From positions 1 to 21,181 of IMG/VR virus record IMGVR_UViG_3300048883_000426: a stretch of 21,181 nucleotides of DNA; one strand, written 5' to 3'. Of the stretch, positions 12,344-20,585 are shown one piece after another. The DNA comes from a virus. A program made the translations under genes and the position numbers. The number at the start of each line of letters is the position of its first letter. Positions within the stretch are counted from its first letter, which is position 1. The notes under the pieces are model-generated. The model was not told where the DNA came from. It worked only from the letters and a program-made list of their open reading frames with translations, and did no database searches.

Positions 12344-12607
12344 ATGGTTGAAGCTCTATTAGCAGTAGTAATCGCCACTGTAGCTGGTGCAGTATTAAAC
12401 ACCATTAGGGGATTCCTAGGTTCTGATAGTTCCTATGATATCAAAAAATTCCTTGGTGCTGTAATTGTATCAGGTTTTGCAGGGTTAGCTATTGCACAAA
12501 CAATCGCTTTAAGTGGAGTAGACACGTTAGGACTAATTCTAATTGGTCTAACAGCAGGATTTTCAATAGATTATGCTGTATCTAAAGCAAAAAAAATTAC
12601 AGAGTAA
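12344..12607 (+). CDS. Small multi-pass membrane protein, holin-like
   Basis: Eighty-seven residues with three likely membrane segments: about 3-20 (EALLAVVIATVAGAVLNT), 36-54 and 58-76 (a Gly/Leu-rich pair), and a charged C-terminus (SKAKKITE). Size, segment number and the charged tail are those of class I holins, which form lesions in the cell membrane at the end of infection. Archaeal lysis proteins are poorly known, so the name is tentative; a virion membrane-contact or superinfection role is possible. It has its own TATA box (TTTAAATA, 12315-12322). A T6 run at 12624-12629 follows as a likely terminator. Confidence 0.55.
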   Translation: MVEALLAVVIATVAGAVLNTIRGFLGSDSSYDIKKFLGAVIVSGFAGLAIAQTIALSGVDTLGLILIGLTAGFSIDYAVSKAKKITE

Positions 12608-12623
12608 TTCTGTATTTTATCCC

Positions 12624-12629
12624 TTTTTT
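12624..12629 (+). terminator. Oligo-T terminator after the holin-like gene
   Basis: CCC followed by T6, 17 bases after the stop codon, the usual archaeal intrinsic termination signal. Confidence 0.5.
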
Positions 12630-12674
12630 ATTAACTACAATAATCTTTATTAGTATTGTATAGTTTATTTATAT

Positions 12675-14183
12675 ATGAGTGAAGAGACTCAATCCAAGGA
12701 TATAATTCAGTTTAACCAACTCACTACATCATTAAAGAGTATGGAGACAATTAATTCGGATGAAAGATATTTTGAGGGATTACTCACTGTGCAGATGAAG
12801 GATAAACAGGGAGAAGTCACGATTGTTGATGAACTTTACAAAGTATTACCAATTTGGATGGATAGAGGAGCACCAATTAGTGATACACATTCTAATAGAA
12901 TTATAGGAAAAGGTATTAATTATTCTAAAACCATAGTTAAAGACGAACACGGTGAAGATCTACCAGCTATTAAAATTACAGGTAAGATTTACAAAAACTA
13001 TGAATTAGACAATGTTATTTGGAACAAGATAGTAACCAAAGAATATAGAGGTTTATCATTCGGTGGGGCTACAAGAGCAAACCGTATGCCAATGAAAATG
13101 AAAGACGGGTCTATGGCATATGCACTTGGTGCATTAGAGCATTATGAAGTAGCAGTGTGTAAAGATCCAGCAGTTCCAATGGCTATCATTACTGATTTTA
13201 ATCCTATCGCTAAAGCTAATTATTCATCTACAGTAAGAGATGATAAAATGGTTATTCAATGTACAGATATGGGTTGTTATATAGACAAAGCTGATCTTAA
13301 CGAATCACAAACATTCCAACAAAAAGTAGATGCATTAATCAGAGAAGGTAAGTCAGAAGAATCTGCAAAAAAGATAGTTGGTTCATTTGTACATAAAGAA
13401 GAGTTAACCGAAGGTGGTAAAAAAGTGTTTGATGAAGTTAAAAATGTTGTTGATAGAGATAAAAGAGGTGAAGAAAACCAAATGTATAAATCAGGGTATC
13501 AAACTGAAGCAGGAAATAATCAATTAGGTGGACAAGGTAAAACAGAAGATGATAAGGAAAAACGAGAAAAAGAGGATGAGGAGAAAGAAGATGATAAAGT
13601 TAAACGTAGAGATCATTCAGATGCAGGTGGGGATATACACTCTATGTATAATCAAAACGTAGGAAGAGAAGCATCATCTGGTAGAAAACTTAAAGGAGAT
13701 ACAACTGTAAACCAGACTGGTGGTGTAAGAGGTGGACAGGATACTGCTGTCCAAGGTAGTGGTAAATCTAACGATATTAATATAGTTCAAAAGAAACCTG
13801 AAAGAAATGAAGAGAAATTAATATCAAATATTAAAGTGGTTAGAAATATTAATAATTCACTTGTAAAACACGCACAAATACAACAACTAAAGAAGATTAA
13901 AGGTGCATTACCTGATATGAAAAATCCTAGATATCCAAAAGGAGACATTATTTCAGAATTTCCAGAATCTGATGGATCTAGAGCACAATCAAAAGAAGGT
14001 CAAGCTACAAATGTAAGAGTAAGTCATGCTGGAAGAGGTGGTAAATTTAGACACAGTAGTGAAACATTAGATACAGGCTCTTTACATAATGCAAAATTTA
14101 GAAAATCTATGGATGAACAACTAAAAAAGATTAATGACGATCTTGGAGATGCTCGTGGATGTACCGAACATTTACATGGGTAA
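12675..14183 (+). CDS. Prohead maturation protease with long C-terminal extension
   Basis: The N-terminal 170 of 502 residues match the HK97-type prohead protease fold (S78/XkdF-like): YFEGLLTVQ at 32-40, DTHSNRIIGKG at 70-80 with the likely catalytic H72, an IKITGKIY strand, EYRGLSFGGATR at 123-134 with the likely nucleophile S128, and LEHYEVAVCKDPAVPMA at 154-170, a conserved closing motif. It would cleave scaffold and capsid proteins during maturation. Residues 210-260 form a helical domain, and the rest is charged and low complexity with a His-rich end, possibly a scaffolding part. It lies directly before the scaffold and capsid genes. The TATA box TTTATTAG (12646-12653) supports the ATG. 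Confidence 0.8.
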   Translation: MSEETQSKDIIQFNQLTTSLKSMETINSDERYFEGLLTVQMKDKQGEVTIVDELYKVLPIWMDRGAPISDTHSNRIIGKGINYSKTIVKDEHGEDLPAIKITGKIYKNYELDNVIWNKIVTKEYRGLSFGGATRANRMPMKMKDGSMAYALGALEHYEVAVCKDPAVPMAIITDFNPIAKANYSSTVRDDKMVIQCTDMGCYIDKADLNESQTFQQKVDALIREGKSEESAKKIVGSFVHKEELTEGGKKVFDEVKNVVDRDKRGEENQMYKSGYQTEAGNNQLGGQGKTEDDKEKREKEDEEKEDDKVKRRDHSDAGGDIHSMYNQNVGREASSGRKLKGDTTVNQTGGVRGGQDTAVQGSGKSNDINIVQKKPERNEEKLISNIKVVRNINNSLVKHAQIQQLKKIKGALPDMKNPRYPKGDIISEFPESDGSRAQSKEGQATNVRVSHAGRGGKFRHSSETLDTGSLHNAKFRKSMDEQLKKINDDLGDARGCTEHLHG

Positions 14184-14202
14184 TATAAATGTTTACAGAA
14201 TC

Positions 14203-14220
14203 TTTATAAGCACTTATATA
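14203..14220 (+). promoter_or_regulatory. Promoter region of scaffold-capsid genes
   Basis: Two TATA-like boxes, TTTATAAG (14203-14210) and ACTTATATA (14212-14220), lie about 32 and 22 bases before the scaffold ATG. The pair may raise expression of the adjacent capsid genes. Confidence 0.5.
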
Positions 14221-14237
14221 CAAGAATCTATGATAAC

Positions 14238-14798
14238 ATGGCTCTAGAAGAAATCGTTAAACAAAACGACGACAAAAAAGAAGAAGAAGATGACAAAGAG
14301 GAAGAAGATACTAAAAAATCTTTCGACCAAACTTTGATTGAAACTATTTCTACTTTGACAGAGCACGTAAAAGCACAATCAGAATCATTGGCTGCACTCG
14401 ACGACAGGCTTACTAAAGCCCTAGAAGAAGAACCGAAGACTCAACTTGATTTCCCTAACACTTCAGATGATGAAGGAGTCGGTGAAAAAGTTAAAGTCCC
14501 AGATACCTATCAATCTAACTCTGTGCAAGCAGAATTGGATGCAGATGGTGCTGAAACCGAAGATGACCCAGAAGAACTTGTTATGCAAGAGAAATCTGAG
14601 AAAACTAACTTCGATTTTACAACTGAGACTCCACGACCAACTACATCTGTTGAAACTATAAACAAATCAGATCAAAATGGTTTGAATATGGTATTGAAAG
14701 ATGCAAGAGAGCAAGGTTTTGACAGTTTATCTGTCGTAGCACAAAGGATTTTGAAAGGTGATTACTACACTCCTTCACAAGAGGAGAGTTGGTTCTAA
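14238..14798 (+). CDS. Probable scaffolding protein
   Basis: A very acidic protein (186 residues) with Glu/Asp/Lys runs in residues 8-26, a coiled coil (about 30-65, LIETISTLTEHVKAQSESLA) and a disordered middle, ending in a short helical domain (about 145-186). Placement between protease and major capsid, acidity and the coiled coil are typical of scaffolding proteins, which guide capsid assembly and are then degraded. No sequence motif proves it. The end of the gene is one base from the capsid ATG. Confidence 0.65.
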   Translation: MALEEIVKQNDDKKEEEDDKEEEDTKKSFDQTLIETISTLTEHVKAQSESLAALDDRLTKALEEEPKTQLDFPNTSDDEGVGEKVKVPDTYQSNSVQAELDADGAETEDDPEELVMQEKSEKTNFDFTTETPRPTTSVETINKSDQNGLNMVLKDAREQGFDSLSVVAQRILKGDYYTPSQEESWF

Positions 14799-14799
14799 A

Positions 14800-16014
14800 A
14801 TGGTTCAAATTCGAACTATTGACGAACTAGAGGCACTCTATTATGGACAGAATAGAAACCTAATCAGAAAAGCTGATGCCCCAGTCGTTACATCAACATC
14901 TGGCGTTTTCAACGCTATATTTGGTGCATATGCATGGGCACAACTTAACTTAGAAGCAAATGCTTTTGGTATCTTACCAAAAGTTCCTTGGGATAAATCT
15001 GGTTGGAGGGCAATCACTGCCAAACCAACTTTGAACACAAACCAAGGTAATACTGCACTAGGTGGTACTGCTGAAGGTGGAAATATTGCTGAAACCGTAA
15101 AGCCTACTTTACAAGAGATCGACGTTAGACCAAAGACAGCTCAGTTGCCTTTCAGTGCATCTGAAGTCATGGAATGGCTCGCAACTCACAGTAAAGACGA
15201 TATTTGGGGTGGACTAGGTTCACTTCGATTATATATGGCAGTTCAGCACAAAGAATTCATGAATAGAATGTTACTCGCAGATGTTGAATCTGAAGCAGCA
15301 GCAGCAAGTGCAAATAACTCAGGTACTACCAACTTTGAAACATTGGATAGAATTATTTCTTCCAATGCTGAAGAGACAGCATTAGGTGGTACTTATGACG
15401 GAATGTACGATCCTTGGGCAGCAAACGCTACCATTGATCGTGACGGTTCAGGCACTTTTGACTGTACTGTAGAATCAGCATCAGGTACAATAGGAACAGA
15501 CGGTGTTCTTACCGACGATACACTACGAACTTTCCTTAGAAAGATCCGTATTGCAGCAGGTAAAGATCCAAATGTATTCCTAGGTTCCCACGAAGTTTAT
15601 TCCGAAATACAAGGCTTATACATGCCATCTGTCAGGATTCCAAATCCTTATGGTGAAGCATTAGTACAAGTCGATGTAAATGGAATTCAGACTTTCAAAG
15701 GAACTGGAGTCGGAATTCACGTAGATTCAATCTATGGTATCCCATTCATCCCTTCAAAAGATGCCCCATCTGGTGGTGGAAATGAAGTCGGAAGATTATT
15801 TGCATTAGATACTTCTGATGCAGAAGGTTATGGTTACCCAAGAATTGGAATACAAATCGCAATTCCAACCGAGTACTATGAGGCAACACGTAGAACACCA
15901 GCTTATCCATTCGTTAACAATGCTTTCGTTGAGAAAGGAGTTTACAGAACAATGGGTGAAACTGTTTGTCGTCACTTCAAATCACAAGGTAAAATTAGAG
16001 ATATTAAACTCTAG
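14800..16014 (+). CDS. Major capsid protein, HK97 fold
   Basis: Forms the icosahedral shell: 404 residues from the ATG at 14800 (MVQIRTIDEL), chosen because it follows the scaffold stop at once and has a GAGGAG site about 13 bases upstream; the frame is open further 5' inside the scaffold gene. Landmarks are an N-terminal arm ending in SGVFNAIFGAYAWAQLN, a KVPWDKSGWRAI segment, E-loop-like Gly/Thr-rich residues, an HKEFMNRMLLADVE spine helix around residues 145-160, and a PYPFVNN-like strand near the C-terminus, which fits the HK97-type fold. It is expected to be the most abundant protein; a T-rich terminator follows. Confidence 0.85.
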   Translation: MVQIRTIDELEALYYGQNRNLIRKADAPVVTSTSGVFNAIFGAYAWAQLNLEANAFGILPKVPWDKSGWRAITAKPTLNTNQGNTALGGTAEGGNIAETVKPTLQEIDVRPKTAQLPFSASEVMEWLATHSKDDIWGGLGSLRLYMAVQHKEFMNRMLLADVESEAAAASANNSGTTNFETLDRIISSNAEETALGGTYDGMYDPWAANATIDRDGSGTFDCTVESASGTIGTDGVLTDDTLRTFLRKIRIAAGKDPNVFLGSHEVYSEIQGLYMPSVRIPNPYGEALVQVDVNGIQTFKGTGVGIHVDSIYGIPFIPSKDAPSGGGNEVGRLFALDTSDAEGYGYPRIGIQIAIPTEYYEATRRTPAYPFVNNAFVEKGVYRTMGETVCRHFKSQGKIRDIKL

Positions 16015-16030
16015 TCAACCTATAAAACAC

Positions 16031-16047
16031 TCTTTTTTTATTTTTTT
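16031..16047 (+). terminator. T-rich terminator after major capsid gene
   Basis: CTC, T7, A, T7, ACCC directly after the capsid stop, a strong archaeal oligo-T termination signal separating the capsid gene from the next promoter. Confidence 0.65.
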
Positions 16048-16092
16048 ACCCTTCCTAACCTGTGGTTAACCTCATATGTTAAAATAACTTGT

Positions 16093-16117
16093 TTAATTAA
16101 TTAATTAATTAATTAAC
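16093..16117. repeat. TTAA tandem repeat in capsid downstream spacer
   Basis: About six tandem copies of TTAA in the spacer between the capsid and the next gene. Self-complementary as DNA; may be a slippage-prone tract with no function. Confidence 0.6.
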
Positions 16118-16167
16118 TTTTTACACGTTAGCTAATAGATATAGAAGGAAAATAGGATCGCCTCAAT

Positions 16168-16176
16168 CTTTATATA
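16168..16176 (+). promoter_or_regulatory. TATA box of the 130-residue capsid-associated gene
   Basis: CTTTATATA centred 26 bases before the ATG at 16199. Confidence 0.65.
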
Positions 16177-16198
16177 TGATTATTTTGTCTATTGTGTA

Positions 16199-16591
16199 AT
16201 GGCAATCACAATCGCACAGAATTCAGACCATAAGAGTCTAACAGGAAAGACTTTGTCAGTCCAAGCAGAATTGACTTCTAAATTAAAGTCATGTGTAGTA
16301 GATGTCACCTATGGTGCCTCAGACACATATACTACAAACGGAAACACTGTCGACCTTTCTTTGGGTGGTAGAATCAAAACTGTAATTGGAGCTCAAATAC
16401 TCCATAGTAACGCAGGTCTACTTTTGCAATACGTCCCAGCAGCAGCAGGGGCAGCAGCCACAGGTAAGATTAAAGCTTATGGTCAGGAACCAACAAGTGC
16501 TACAGCAACAGTTGTAGCCCTTGCAGAACTAGATTCATCAGATACAGCAGTCAATTCCTTGACCATACGTATTAGAGTATTTGGTTTTTAA
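16199..16591 (+). CDS. Capsid-associated structural protein, beta-rich
   Basis: A protein of 130 residues rich in Ala, Thr, Ser and Val with alternating strands (VDVTYGASDTYTTNG, LSLGGRIKTVIGAQIL, SLTIRIRVFGF) and a flexible Ala/Gly segment (PAAAGAAATGK). It lies right after the major capsid gene with its own strong promoter and terminator, and has no enzyme motif or Cys clusters. Position and composition suit a capsid decoration or minor head protein. Not recognised as a named family. Confidence 0.6.
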   Translation: MAITIAQNSDHKSLTGKTLSVQAELTSKLKSCVVDVTYGASDTYTTNGNTVDLSLGGRIKTVIGAQILHSNAGLLLQYVPAAAGAAATGKIKAYGQEPTSATATVVALAELDSSDTAVNSLTIRIRVFGF

Positions 16592-16592
16592 C

Positions 16593-16607
16593 CTTTTTTT
16601 TCTTTTT
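16593..16607 (+). terminator. Oligo-T terminator
   Basis: T8, C, T5 two bases after the stop codon of the preceding gene. Confidence 0.6.
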
Positions 16608-16643
16608 AATAACATTTATATTATCAATTATATGTAATTAGTT

Positions 16644-16823
16644 ATGGCACACCATGATATGAAGATTTCACAAAAAATGGTTGAAAAGCATCCACATATT
16701 ATCTATAATCTTATAGGGTATGAGATGAAAAGAACTAATAATATCAATGGTATCCATTATATGAAGACCCCTCATTCTGGTACAGAGGGGGGATTTCTTC
16801 ACATTATTTCATATGAATATTAA
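16644..16823 (+). CDS. Hypothetical protein, 59 residues
   Basis: Fifty-nine codons starting MAHHDMKISQ, with His, Met and aromatic residues and a Gly-rich loop (PHSGTEGGF). A TATA box (TTTATATT, 16615-16622) is centred 26 bases before the ATG, which is the main support that this short frame is expressed. It lies among structural genes but has no recognisable fold. It could be a small virion or regulatory peptide. Confidence 0.55.
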   Translation: MAHHDMKISQKMVEKHPHIIYNLIGYEMKRTNNINGIHYMKTPHSGTEGGFLHIISYEY

Positions 16824-16857
16824 TAATGTTTATATATGACTATTCTTAATGGTTAAC

Positions 16858-17127
16858 ATGGTAGAACTTAACCATAATGTTGCTAATGTTAATGCTGACG
16901 TAGTAGTAAAAGGAGGACATGGTGTAATAGTTGGAGTTAAAGTAATTAAATCAGGATCATCTGGTAGTAAAATAGAACTTAAAAATGGAATTGTTAGTGG
17001 GGCACCAGTAGAATTCACTGTATATGGAGAATCAGTTCAAGACTTAGGAAATATCAATAGAAGGTTTGAAGCAGGCATTTATGCCGATATTACAGGCAAT
17101 GCAGAGTATTTAATAATATTTAAATAA
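16858..17127 (+). CDS. Probable head decoration or fibre-like protein
   Basis: The ATG at 16858 is chosen because TTTATATA (16829-16836) is centred 26 bases upstream; an ATG three codons earlier (16849) is in frame but too near the promoter. The protein (89 residues) is a run of beta strands in the order GVIVGVKVIKSGSSGSKIEL, a turn, VEFTVYGES, and RRFEAGIYADITGNAEYLII, resembling the small beta-sandwich decoration and head-fibre proteins of tailed phages (pattern GxhxxVxVxxxGxxGxhxLxxG ... F..GhY..hxG.A). It may sit on the capsid surface. Confidence 0.6.
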   Translation: MVELNHNVANVNADVVVKGGHGVIVGVKVIKSGSSGSKIELKNGIVSGAPVEFTVYGESVQDLGNINRRFEAGIYADITGNAEYLIIFK

Positions 17128-17147
17128 TAACAAGCATTTATATATTC

Positions 17148-17771
17148 ATGGCAGTTACCTATTGTACAGTCGCTGATGTCTCAGATTTTCTTCGTGTTCC
17201 TATCACTGCTACCACTACTCCAAATAAGGCTCAAGTCACTAAAATTATTAATAGAAAAGAAGAAGAACTTGACAGAAGAATAGGTCATACATTTGGACGT
17301 AATAAACAAATAAGTAGAGAAGTACATGACTTACCATTATTATACACTTATGGTTGGGGTACACCGTTATTTTTAAAACATAGAAATTGTAGGGATATTG
17401 ATTCAGCTCAAGGTGATAAGATAGAAGTTTGGGAAGGTGCAGGTTCCACATATACTGATATAGTTAATGATTCACAATGGTTTGACTTTGAGCCAGTTTA
17501 CGGAAAATTATTTTTAAGAGGTTATATATTTACAATTATTAGAAAACACAGAGTTAGAGTAACATATCGTTATGGTGATGCAACAGTTCCATTAGATATT
17601 ACAGATGCATGTATTAAACTTGTAGCTATAGATTTACTTAACTCTAGTTTTAGAATGGATATTTTGCCAACAGGAGGAGATGGAGCAGACTTTAATTCAT
17701 CTAAATCAGACTGGAGAGCAGATATAGAGAACTGTATTGATAATCGTAGAGAAATATTCTTCATTCCATAA
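17148..17771 (+). CDS. Head-tail adaptor/connector protein
   Basis: Of the type that docks under the portal. The N-terminal helices (YCTVADVSDFLRVP, then VTKIINRKEEELDRRIGHTFG) are like those of gp6/gp15-type adaptors, a beta-rich middle contains WFDFEPVYGKLFLRG and RKHRVRVTYRYGD, and a C-terminal helical part starts DITDACIKLVAIDLLNSS; 207 residues is usual for the family. Genomic position after the capsid module and before tail genes supports it. TATA box TATTTAAATA (17117-17126) is 26 bases upstream, inside the end of the preceding gene. Confidence 0.65.
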   Translation: MAVTYCTVADVSDFLRVPITATTTPNKAQVTKIINRKEEELDRRIGHTFGRNKQISREVHDLPLLYTYGWGTPLFLKHRNCRDIDSAQGDKIEVWEGAGSTYTDIVNDSQWFDFEPVYGKLFLRGYIFTIIRKHRVRVTYRYGDATVPLDITDACIKLVAIDLLNSSFRMDILPTGGDGADFNSSKSDWRADIENCIDNRREIFFIP

Positions 17772-17773
17772 CA

Positions 17774-19087
17774 ATGGGTCATAATATAATATCTGATTTA
17801 AAGGAAAAAACATTTAATAAATTAACATTAAAAGATGCTTCTATAGAAGAATTAATTATTGCTGGATTTAAATCTATGGAGTATAAAGAAATAATATTAA
17901 GTGATAATTCCAAGTTAACATCTATACCAAATAAACAAAAAACTCTTTACACAAGATTTATGAAAGTACTTGCGATGAAAGCTAATCAGGATATGCATAC
18001 AAGATTTAAAATTGAAAAAGGTATAGATTTTATTCCTGCATATGTAACATATAATGTAAGTAAAAAATCTGCAAAAATAGAACCGAATTATAATTTTTTA
18101 AAATTAAAATTAAAAGCTGAGATAGATATGTATGACTGGTTATTAAGTAATAGATCAAACAAACTAGGAATAAAAAACAAGAGGAAGAAAGCAACCCAGT
18201 TAAAAAAATGGTTAGATGTTACTGATGGTGGAGGATCAGGAACCACTCATAATAAATTTAATACTCCTATGGAGGTGAAAAGACCAAGATGGTATAAGGA
18301 CGTATGGAAAATATGGGCAGATAAATATTTTGTGAAAGAATTTTCACTATCAAACTCTGGAGGTAAAAATATATTCACATCATCATCTAATATTGAGAAT
18401 AAATTTCATATAACAAAAGATGATGGAATTCAAAAATACAGAGAGATATTCTCATCACCTATACAATCAGAAAGTTTAAAAAAGGCATTAGATCCTGATA
18501 ATTTTGACGAGTTATTTGGTGATGGTAATACAAAAACATATATTAAAAGATATGATGTAAACGAAAAATTATATAAAAAAATAATGAATAAAGTATTATC
18601 TTCATATTGGGAAGCTGTTCAGAATATTGATGCAAGGATGTTAACATTAGAAGATGTAGAGAATTTAGAATCATCATATCAACCAAACTTTCCTAATATA
18701 AAGAAAATAAGAACTTGGTTTGTTAATAAAGGTATGAAAAACTCAACAAATAAAAATCATAAATATACAACTGAGAAGTTTTTAAACTTAAAATCTAATT
18801 CAGCAAGGGCTAATTTTATTGATAGGGCAGTATTCCTTATTGCAAATTCTATTTATTTAAAAAACCATATACCTTCAAAAAGATCAAGATTTAATAATAA
18901 TAATGTAATTCAAAGTGCAGGAAAAAAAACACCAATAAGTCATGCTAGAAAATACAAGAGAATGAGTAAAAATAGAACTAAATATACAACTAAAAGAACA
19001 AAAGAATATGAAGTATGGAGAACAGATAACAGAAAACTAGGAGCAAATATGAAAAGAAGAGATACACGAAGCAGAAGACAAACTTAA
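17774..19087 (+). CDS. Large basic protein of unknown function in the neck region
   Basis: Begins two bases after the adaptor stop, so it is part of that transcript. The 437 residues are Lys/Asn-rich, mostly helical, with a folded-looking centre (RWYKDVWKIWADKYF, YKKIMNKVLSSYWEAVQNIDARML) and a strongly basic last 60 residues with many Lys/Arg (RKYKRMSKNRTKYTTKRTK). No Cys clusters or enzyme motif. Position between the adaptor and the tail terminator suggests a head-closure, neck or minor head protein, and the basic tail may contact DNA. It is longer than any neck protein I know, so other roles are possible. Confidence 0.6.
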   Translation: MGHNIISDLKEKTFNKLTLKDASIEELIIAGFKSMEYKEIILSDNSKLTSIPNKQKTLYTRFMKVLAMKANQDMHTRFKIEKGIDFIPAYVTYNVSKKSAKIEPNYNFLKLKLKAEIDMYDWLLSNRSNKLGIKNKRKKATQLKKWLDVTDGGGSGTTHNKFNTPMEVKRPRWYKDVWKIWADKYFVKEFSLSNSGGKNIFTSSSNIENKFHITKDDGIQKYREIFSSPIQSESLKKALDPDNFDELFGDGNTKTYIKRYDVNEKLYKKIMNKVLSSYWEAVQNIDARMLTLEDVENLESSYQPNFPNIKKIRTWFVNKGMKNSTNKNHKYTTEKFLNLKSNSARANFIDRAVFLIANSIYLKNHIPSKRSRFNNNNVIQSAGKKTPISHARKYKRMSKNRTKYTTKRTKEYEVWRTDNRKLGANMKRRDTRSRRQT

Positions 19088-19111
19088 TAACTATATATTA
19101 TATATTATATC

Positions 19112-19528
19112 ATGGCTGGCTCTACAATATATGATTCTGCGACTGAACTTAAAACCCTTTTAAATGATAAATGGAGTAATTCAACTACACCAGATATAAC
19201 ATTTGTATGGGAAGAGAGATCTACAGGTTTTATGGACGACAGGCGTGATTTTATACTTATATCACCTACAACTGAAAATACACAATACTTTGGTTTACAT
19301 GGAGAAGATTTTCTCCACGAAGTTTTTATTAATTTACAAGTACATACATTTCAAAATATAGAGCATAATCAAAACGTAGTAAATGAAGTATTTTCTATAA
19401 TAAAATCAAATATAAGAGGTTCTACATACGTTGACCTTATGATTATATCATCGTCAAATAACAATGATTTATATAGGAATATTTATCGTCATAATATAAC
19501 TGTGAGATATAGAAAATTAAATCCATAG
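19112..19528 (+). CDS. Probable tail terminator/completion protein
   Basis: At 138 residues it has the size and strand-helix order of tail terminators (lambda gpU-like): an N-terminal helix (YDSATELKTLLNDKW), strands (ITFVWEERSTG, FILISPTT), FINLQVHTF, a helix (NVVNEVFSIIKSNI) and a final strand (YRHNITVRYRKL). It would cap the tail tube and join it to the head. Location before the tube gene agrees. Sequence alone does not prove the family. An AT-rich TATA-like block lies upstream (19091-19110). Confidence 0.55.
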   Translation: MAGSTIYDSATELKTLLNDKWSNSTTPDITFVWEERSTGFMDDRRDFILISPTTENTQYFGLHGEDFLHEVFINLQVHTFQNIEHNQNVVNEVFSIIKSNIRGSTYVDLMIISSSNNNDLYRNIYRHNITVRYRKLNP

Positions 19529-19533
19529 ATAAA

Positions 19534-19542
19534 CTTTATAAG
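19534..19542 (+). promoter_or_regulatory. TATA box of the tail tube gene
   Basis: CTTTATAAG centred 26 bases before the ATG at 19564. Confidence 0.65.
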
Positions 19543-19563
19543 TCATAGGTATAATATAAATTC

Positions 19564-20547
19564 ATGGTTCGAACTGGTGCTCATGCATATGTAAAGTATG
19601 ACTTTGAAACATTAAACAGTTATGGATCTGGTGGAACTCCAAATAAAAAATTTGGTCTACAGGATAGATTAACCAGTTTATCATTAACAAATAACAGAGT
19701 TAATTTAGCACAATTAAATAAAAATACTATACACGCTTTTGCATACGGTCAACAACAAGGAACAGCATCAATGGGATTCACACTTTCAAACCCTTGGATT
19801 TTCGGAGCACTTTTAGGATCACCAACTTCAGCAGGAGCTTCACCTTATACTCATACTTATAATACAGCAGCCAACCTTAAAACACCAAGAACAATTAAAA
19901 TGGAAGTTGGGTTTGACGGAGCATCAGCAGATATAGTAAGGACATTAAAAGGAGGATTAGTAAATAATCTATCCATTTCAGCAGCAGTTGGTGGACTTGT
20001 AGAATGTACTGCTGATATTACTTATGGACAAGAAGTAGCACCATCAACAGCATTGACTGGAACTCATGTAGCACCAACATTACCTAACGAAGAATTTCCT
20101 TATACTTTTGCACATGCAGAATTAACTTTTGGTGGAAATCTAGTCGCACAATGCCAAGATGTTAATTTAAGTATAGCACAAAACAGCGAACTATTATACG
20201 GATTAGGATCACATTCAGCAGTTAATTCATTTAGAAGAGTGTTAGATATAACTGGCTCATTCAGAGCATCTTTAATTAATAAAGACCTATTAGAAAAATT
20301 ACTTGCACAAATCAAAGCAGATACTTCTACCACCTATCAGGAAACAGTAGGAGGTTCACCAGAATTCAAATTAACATTTATTGAAAATAACACTAATCAA
20401 AAGATTGAAATTACATGTGCTGGATTATCAATAACAGATCAAGCAATCAGTGGAATTGAACCAGTAGAACCTATATTTGAAGAAATTAATTGGCAAGTTA
20501 AAACAATCAGTGTAGTAGCAACAAACACAACCTCAGCAGAAGAGTAA
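19564..20547 (+). CDS. Major tail tube protein
   Basis: This 327-residue protein resembles tube proteins that polymerise into the tail's inner channel. It is beta-rich with typical repeated segments: an RLTSLSLTNNRVNL strand near 35-48, FAYGQQQGTASMGFTLSNPWIFGALLG near 58-84, RTIKMEVGFDGAS, GGLVNNLSISAAVGGLVECTADITYG (tube-family hallmark), a SFRRVLDITGSFRASL strand pair and a closing ISGIEPVEPIFEEINWQV. No Cys cluster. Its gene is followed by the tail chaperone pair, the classic siphovirus order. The leaderless start is fixed by the TATA box at 19534. Confidence 0.8.
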   Translation: MVRTGAHAYVKYDFETLNSYGSGGTPNKKFGLQDRLTSLSLTNNRVNLAQLNKNTIHAFAYGQQQGTASMGFTLSNPWIFGALLGSPTSAGASPYTHTYNTAANLKTPRTIKMEVGFDGASADIVRTLKGGLVNNLSISAAVGGLVECTADITYGQEVAPSTALTGTHVAPTLPNEEFPYTFAHAELTFGGNLVAQCQDVNLSIAQNSELLYGLGSHSAVNSFRRVLDITGSFRASLINKDLLEKLLAQIKADTSTTYQETVGGSPEFKLTFIENNTNQKIEITCAGLSITDQAISGIEPVEPIFEEINWQVKTISVVATNTTSAEE

Positions 20548-20556
20548 GCATAAGGC

Positions 20557-20565
20557 TTTTATATT
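20557..20565 (+). promoter_or_regulatory. TATA box of the tail chaperone gene
   Basis: TTTTATATT centred 26 bases before the TTG at 20586; this spacing decides the TTG start. Confidence 0.6.
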
Positions 20566-20585
20566 AGTCAAATGAAACATTTATA

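Noticed and set aside
14758-14799. Longer capsid start at 14758
   Set aside because: The extra 14 residues lie inside the scaffold gene, lack a promoter or ribosome site, and the ATG at 14800 follows the scaffold stop directly.
20100-20333. Minus-strand frames opposite portal, capsid, tube and chaperone genes (for example 9659-9844, 14841-15038, 20100-20333)
   Set aside because: All are antisense to strong structural genes and lack any own signal.
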